From assembly GCF_029892425.1 (NCBI RefSeq), contig NZ_JARXWB010000019.1, forward strand, positions 1 through 64,000: a DNA stretch of 64,000 bases, given 5' to 3'. This stretch comes from Bradyrhizobium sp. BR13661. Lineage in GTDB: Bacteria > Pseudomonadota > Alphaproteobacteria > Rhizobiales > Xanthobacteraceae. A model generated the notes under the pieces. It searched no databases. It was not told the origin of the DNA and worked only from the letters and a program-made list of their open reading frames with translations. The position numbers were made by a program, and so were the translations under genes. Below, piece by piece: positions 60,968 to 64,000 of the stretch; the stretch's first letter is position 1; each line of letters begins with the position of its first letter.

Positions 60968-61434
60968 GATGTCGCCATCTCCGATGCCGCTCGCAGCACA
61001 GCGCGGACCATGCGATTGTGCGATCCGCAGCGGCACAGATTGCGATCGAGCGCAGCTCTGACTTCCGCCTCTGTCGGCGATGGATTGCGCTTCAGCAGCG
61101 CCGCAGCACTGATCAGGATTCCCGAGACGCAATAGCCGCACTGCATCGCCTGTTCGGTGATGAACGTGCGTTGCAGTGGATGCGGCTGCTCGGCCGTCCC
61201 GAGGCCCTCCAGTGTCACGACGGCCTTGTCGGCCACGGACCACATCGGCATATCGCAGGACGCCATCGCGTGGTTGTCGACCATCACATGACAGGCCCCG
61301 CATTCACCGGCCCCGCAACCAAAATGCGGACTGACGATGCCGAGCCGGCTGCGCAGCACATCGAGCAGCGTCTCGTCAGGACCGGCGTCCACCGCCACCG
61401 TCGCGCCGTTGAGCTGGAATTGAATGACGGGCAT
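60964..61434 (-). CDS. 2Fe-2S subunit of molybdenum hydroxylase
   Basis: 156 residues. The plant-type ferredoxin cluster motif is FGCGAGECGACHVMVDNHAMASC. A second cluster uses QCGYCVSG and NLCRCGSH. This is the standard small subunit (NicA/IorA/CoxS type) that passes electrons from the molybdenum site. Its length and pattern resemble NicA of nicotinate dehydrogenase. It overlaps the large-subunit start by four bases and follows the TctC-type gene by 12 bases. Confidence 0.95.
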   Translation of the reverse strand: MPVIQFQLNGATVAVDAGPDETLLDVLRSRLGIVSPHFGCGAGECGACHVMVDNHAMASCDMPMWSVADKAVVTLEGLGTAEQPHPLQRTFITEQAMQCGYCVSGILISAAALLKRNPSPTEAEVRAALDRNLCRCGSHNRMVRAVLRAASEMATS

Positions 61435-61446
61435 GACTATCAGGCC

Positions 61447-62418
61447 TTAGGACTTGCTAAACTTCTTGACCACGTCGGCCCATTTCGCGATGTCGCCGCG
61501 CAGGAATTTTCCAAACTCCTCCGGCGACATCGACATGGGTAGGGCACCCTGCTCGGTCCAGAGCTTGACGATGTCGGGTCGCTTCACCATCGCGGTCACG
61601 GCTGCATTGAGCTTGTCGACGACGGGCTTTGGTGTGCCCACCGGGGTCATCAGGCCGAGCCAGATCGTCGCCTCATAGCCGGGAACGCCAGCCTCGCCGG
61701 CAGTCGGGATATTCGGCAGCACCGCAGAGCGCTGCTGGCCGGTGGTTGCGAGCGCGCGAACCTGGTTCTCGCCGATGTTCGGCGCCATCGCCGGCACGGC
61801 GTCGATCATCATCTGCACCTGTCCGCCGATGACGCCGCTGCGGGCTTCGCCGCTGTTGCGGTAGGGGACATGGACGACGTCGATGCCGGCCATGGCTTTG
61901 AACAGCTCGCCGGCCATGTGGTACGGCGTGCCCTGGCCGGAGGACGCGTAGTTCAACTTGCCGGGCTGCGCCTTGGCCAGCGCGATGAATTCCTGCAGCG
62001 TCTTCGCCGGGACTTGCGGGTTCACCACGATGACGAGATCGGAATAATTCACCGGCGCGATCGGCGCGAGGTCGCGCATCAAATCATATTTGCGCTGCTC
62101 CGGCGTCAGCAGCGATTCATTGGCCGTCTGCGTGTTGGACATCATCAGCAAGGTGTAGCCGTCGGCCGGCGACTTCGCCGCCTCGACGGTGCCGATGACG
62201 CCGCCCGCGCCGGTGCGGTTCTCGACCACGAAGGGTTGGCCGAAGCGCTCCTGCAGCGCCTGCCCGATCAGCCGGGCCGCGACGTCGGCAGGTCCGCCCG
62301 CGCCGAACGGCACGACAATGCGGACCGCGTGCGCCGGATAATCCTGCGCCGGGGATGGGCTAGCCGAGAATGCGGTGAGCAGGCCGGCGGCCAGCGCCAG
62401 CATCAGATGTCGGGCCAT
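61447..62418 (-). CDS. Tripartite tricarboxylate transporter TctC-type binding protein
   Basis: 323 residues from ATG 62416-62418. Signal peptide MARHLMLALAAGLLTAFSASPSPA-Q, then YPAHAVRIVVPFGAGGPADVAARLIGQALQERFGQPFVVENRTGAGGVIGTVEAAKSPADGYTLLM, the classical Bug family start. Such extracytoplasmic receptors bind carboxylates including nicotinate-like acids. No TctA/TctB membrane genes are in the window, as is common for orphan Bug proteins. It leads the molybdenum hydroxylase operon, so it may capture that enzyme's substrate. Confidence 0.94.
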   Translation of the reverse strand: MARHLMLALAAGLLTAFSASPSPAQDYPAHAVRIVVPFGAGGPADVAARLIGQALQERFGQPFVVENRTGAGGVIGTVEAAKSPADGYTLLMMSNTQTANESLLTPEQRKYDLMRDLAPIAPVNYSDLVIVVNPQVPAKTLQEFIALAKAQPGKLNYASSGQGTPYHMAGELFKAMAGIDVVHVPYRNSGEARSGVIGGQVQMMIDAVPAMAPNIGENQVRALATTGQQRSAVLPNIPTAGEAGVPGYEATIWLGLMTPVGTPKPVVDKLNAAVTAMVKRPDIVKLWTEQGALPMSMSPEEFGKFLRGDIAKWADVVKKFSKS

Positions 62419-62634
62419 CGCACCCACCTCCCTGAACTCGTTTTTGTTGGCCGGCACTCTAGCGGCGGTGGACGCAGACTGTCGACGCCTCACAAAGTCG
62501 ATTCTGGCAGGAATATCGGATCGTTTTCGGGGTAGCGGGAGGAACACGCCGCGCGCATGGCTTGAGCATTTTGCATGGGCGTTGCCGGATAAATGCCCTC
62601 GGCTCACAGGTATTTTGGTGTTACGAAATCGGCC

Positions 62635-64000
62635 ATGAACCAGCGCGCCAAGATCGAGATCCGCCACTCCACCTGTCCGCACGATTGCCCATCGGCTTGT
62701 GCGCTCGATGTCGAGGTGGTCGAAGGCCGCAGCATAGGCCGCGTTCGCGGTTCGAAAAAACAGACCTACACGGCTGGCGTGGTCTGCGCCAAGGTCGCTC
62801 GCTATGCCGAGCGTATCCATCATCCCGAGCGCTTGATGTATCCGATGCGCCGCACAGGCGCGAAGGGATCCGGTCAGTTCGCGCGGATCTCCTGGGACGA
62901 GGCGCTGGACGAGATCGGGCATCGCTTCAATCAGGCTGAACGCGAGTTCGGTCCGGAGTCGATCTGGCCTTACTACTATGCCGGCACGATGGGGCTGGTG
63001 ATGCGAGACGGTCTCAACCGTCTCACGCATGTGAAGAAGTATTCGCGCTTCTATCAAACTATCTGCGCCAATGTCGGGCGCATCGGCTTTGCGATCGGCA
63101 CCGGCAAGATTGCCGGCGTCGATCCGCGCGAGATGGCGCTGTCCGATCTCGTCGTGATCTGGGGCACTAATCCCGTCAACACCCAGGTCAACGTGATGAC
63201 GCATGCCGCGCGTGCGCGGAAGGAGCGCGGCGCGAAGATCGCAGCCGTCGACATCTACGACAACGAGACCATGAAGCAGGCGGACATCAAGATTCTGCTG
63301 CGGCCCGGCACCGACGGCGCGTTTGCCTGTGGTGTGATGCACGTGCTGTTCCGCGACGGCTATGCCGATCGCGCCTATATGGACAAGTACACCGATTGCC
63401 CTGGTGAGCTCGAGGCGCATCTGAAGTCGCGCACGCCGGAATGGGCGTCCGCGATCTGCGGCGTGCCGGTGGCCGAGATCGAGGCCTTTGCCAAGGCCGT
63501 CGGCGAGACCCAGCGGACGTTTTTCCGCCTTGGCTACGGCTTCACCCGCTCGCGCAACGGTGCGACGCAGATGCATGCGGCACTCTGCATTCCCGCGGTG
63601 ACCGGCGCCTGGCAGTACGAAGGCGGCGGCGCCTTCTTCAACAATTACGCGCTGTGGCACTTCAATGAATCCGTCATCGAAGGGCACGATGCGCTCGACA
63701 AGACGGTCCGCGCGCTCGACCAGTCGCAGATCGGCCGCATCCTCACCGGCGATGCCGAGGCGCTGCTCGGCAAGGGCCCGGTCAAGGCGATGCTGATCCA
63801 GAACACCAACCCGATGACGGTGGCGCCGGAGCAGGCGCTCGTGCGCCAAGGCTTTGCGCGCGAGGATTTGTTCGTCGCGGTGCACGAGCAGTTCATGACC
63901 GAGACGGCTGAGATGGCCGACATCGTGCTGCCGGCCACCATGTTCATGGAGCATGACGACCTCTATTATGGTGGCGGCCATCAGCACATCTCGGTCGGTC
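62635..64000 (+). CDS. Molybdopterin oxidoreductase (DMSO reductase family), partial
   Basis: The first 455 codons are present; the gene runs past the window end. The N-terminal [4Fe-4S] motif is Cys14, Cys18, Cys22 and Cys51 (STCPHDCPSACALDVE ... GVVCAKV). The molybdopterin-binding parts include ISWDEALDEI and VVIWGTNPVNTQ, and then AMLIQNTNPMTVAPEQ. No Tat signal is visible, so the enzyme is probably cytosolic. The family covers formate dehydrogenase-like and other anaerobic oxidoreductases; the substrate cannot be set from this part. It is divergent from the TctC operon. ATG 62635 is preceded by only a weak ribosome binding site. Confidence 0.9.
   Translation, partial: MNQRAKIEIRHSTCPHDCPSACALDVEVVEGRSIGRVRGSKKQTYTAGVVCAKVARYAERIHHPERLMYPMRRTGAKGSGQFARISWDEALDEIGHRFNQAEREFGPESIWPYYYAGTMGLVMRDGLNRLTHVKKYSRFYQTICANVGRIGFAIGTGKIAGVDPREMALSDLVVIWGTNPVNTQVNVMTHAARARKERGAKIAAVDIYDNETMKQADIKILLRPGTDGAFACGVMHVLFRDGYADRAYMDKYTDCPGELEAHLKSRTPEWASAICGVPVAEIEAFAKAVGETQRTFFRLGYGFTRSRNGATQMHAALCIPAVTGAWQYEGGGAFFNNYALWHFNESVIEGHDALDKTVRALDQSQIGRILTGDAEALLGKGPVKAMLIQNTNPMTVAPEQALVRQGFAREDLFVAVHEQFMTETAEMADIVLPATMFMEHDDLYYGGGHQHISVG

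Noticed and set aside
62419-63987. Upstream extension of the TctC-type frame to 846 codons
   Set aside because: The extension runs antisense through the molybdopterin oxidoreductase; the signal peptide starting at 62418 defines the true start.
1-64000. CRISPR arrays, rRNA genes, complete insertion sequences
   Set aside because: I looked for regularly spaced short repeats, conserved rRNA stretches and transposase motifs and saw none.

Overview
The window looks like a GC-rich alphaproteobacterial chromosome, most likely Bradyrhizobium or a close relative. The clues are many small conserved genes of that lineage, a FixK/FNR-type regulon, a solitary polyhydroxyalkanoate synthase, and catabolic operons with CoA ligases and ABC or TRAP uptake. 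Every assignment was made by reading translations and DNA motifs by eye; no database search was run.

Layout. (1) 0.2-4.1 kb: small genes of unknown function, one of them (2995-3242) broken by an apparent one-base deletion. (2) 4.1-12.4 kb: accessory DNA. It contains a tRNA-Asp-like 3' relic (4376-4421), an unrecognised three-gene cassette (4627-6757), an SRAP peptidase, a two-gene membrane/helical cassette, two paralogous terminase-small-subunit-like genes, and a truncated terminase large subunit joined to a foreign membrane tail. Five copies of an 85-90 bp repeat lie between 0.67 and 10.24 kb. Each has a sigma70-like promoter motif followed by a GC-rich hairpin, so the repeat may be a small-RNA gene family. 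(3) 12.5-23.1 kb: a catabolic unit with a CoA-transferase, a two-component flavin monooxygenase, dehydrogenases, an IlvD-type dehydratase, a complete SsuABC/NMT1-type importer, and a NicX-like (2,5-dihydroxypyridine dioxygenase family) protein. (4) 23.1-39.2 kb: an aryl-CoA cluster. It encodes a 2-aminobenzoate-CoA-ligase-like enzyme, an aminobenzoyl-CoA/salicylyl-CoA monooxygenase-reductase, beta-oxidation-like enzymes, RidA, a cupin, a solute-binding protein and a MarR regulator. Six copies of one AT-rich motif lie in front of its transcription units and are probably MarR operators.

(5) 39.2-54.6 kb: a low-oxygen/stress region with CBS-BON protein, PHA synthase, CHAD protein, APH-AAA fusion, universal stress protein, acyl-CoA synthetase-GNAT fusion, holin-like and DUF883-like proteins, MlaEFD lipid transporter, cytochrome c, and two Crp/Fnr regulators, one with FNR-type cysteines. 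Seven TTG-N8-CAA boxes lie in its promoter regions, which suggests shared control by FixK/FNR proteins. (6) 55.2-58.0 kb: a DctPQM TRAP transporter. (7) 58.1-62.4 kb: a molybdenum hydroxylase operon with a TctC-type binding protein and a ModA-like protein lacking a signal peptide. (8) 62.6 kb to the end: a molybdopterin oxidoreductase cut off by the window edge.

The catabolic clusters appear built to import an aromatic, probably nitrogen-containing compound, activate it as a CoA thioester, hydroxylate and reduce the ring, and finish by beta-oxidation. The substrates are inferred, not shown.
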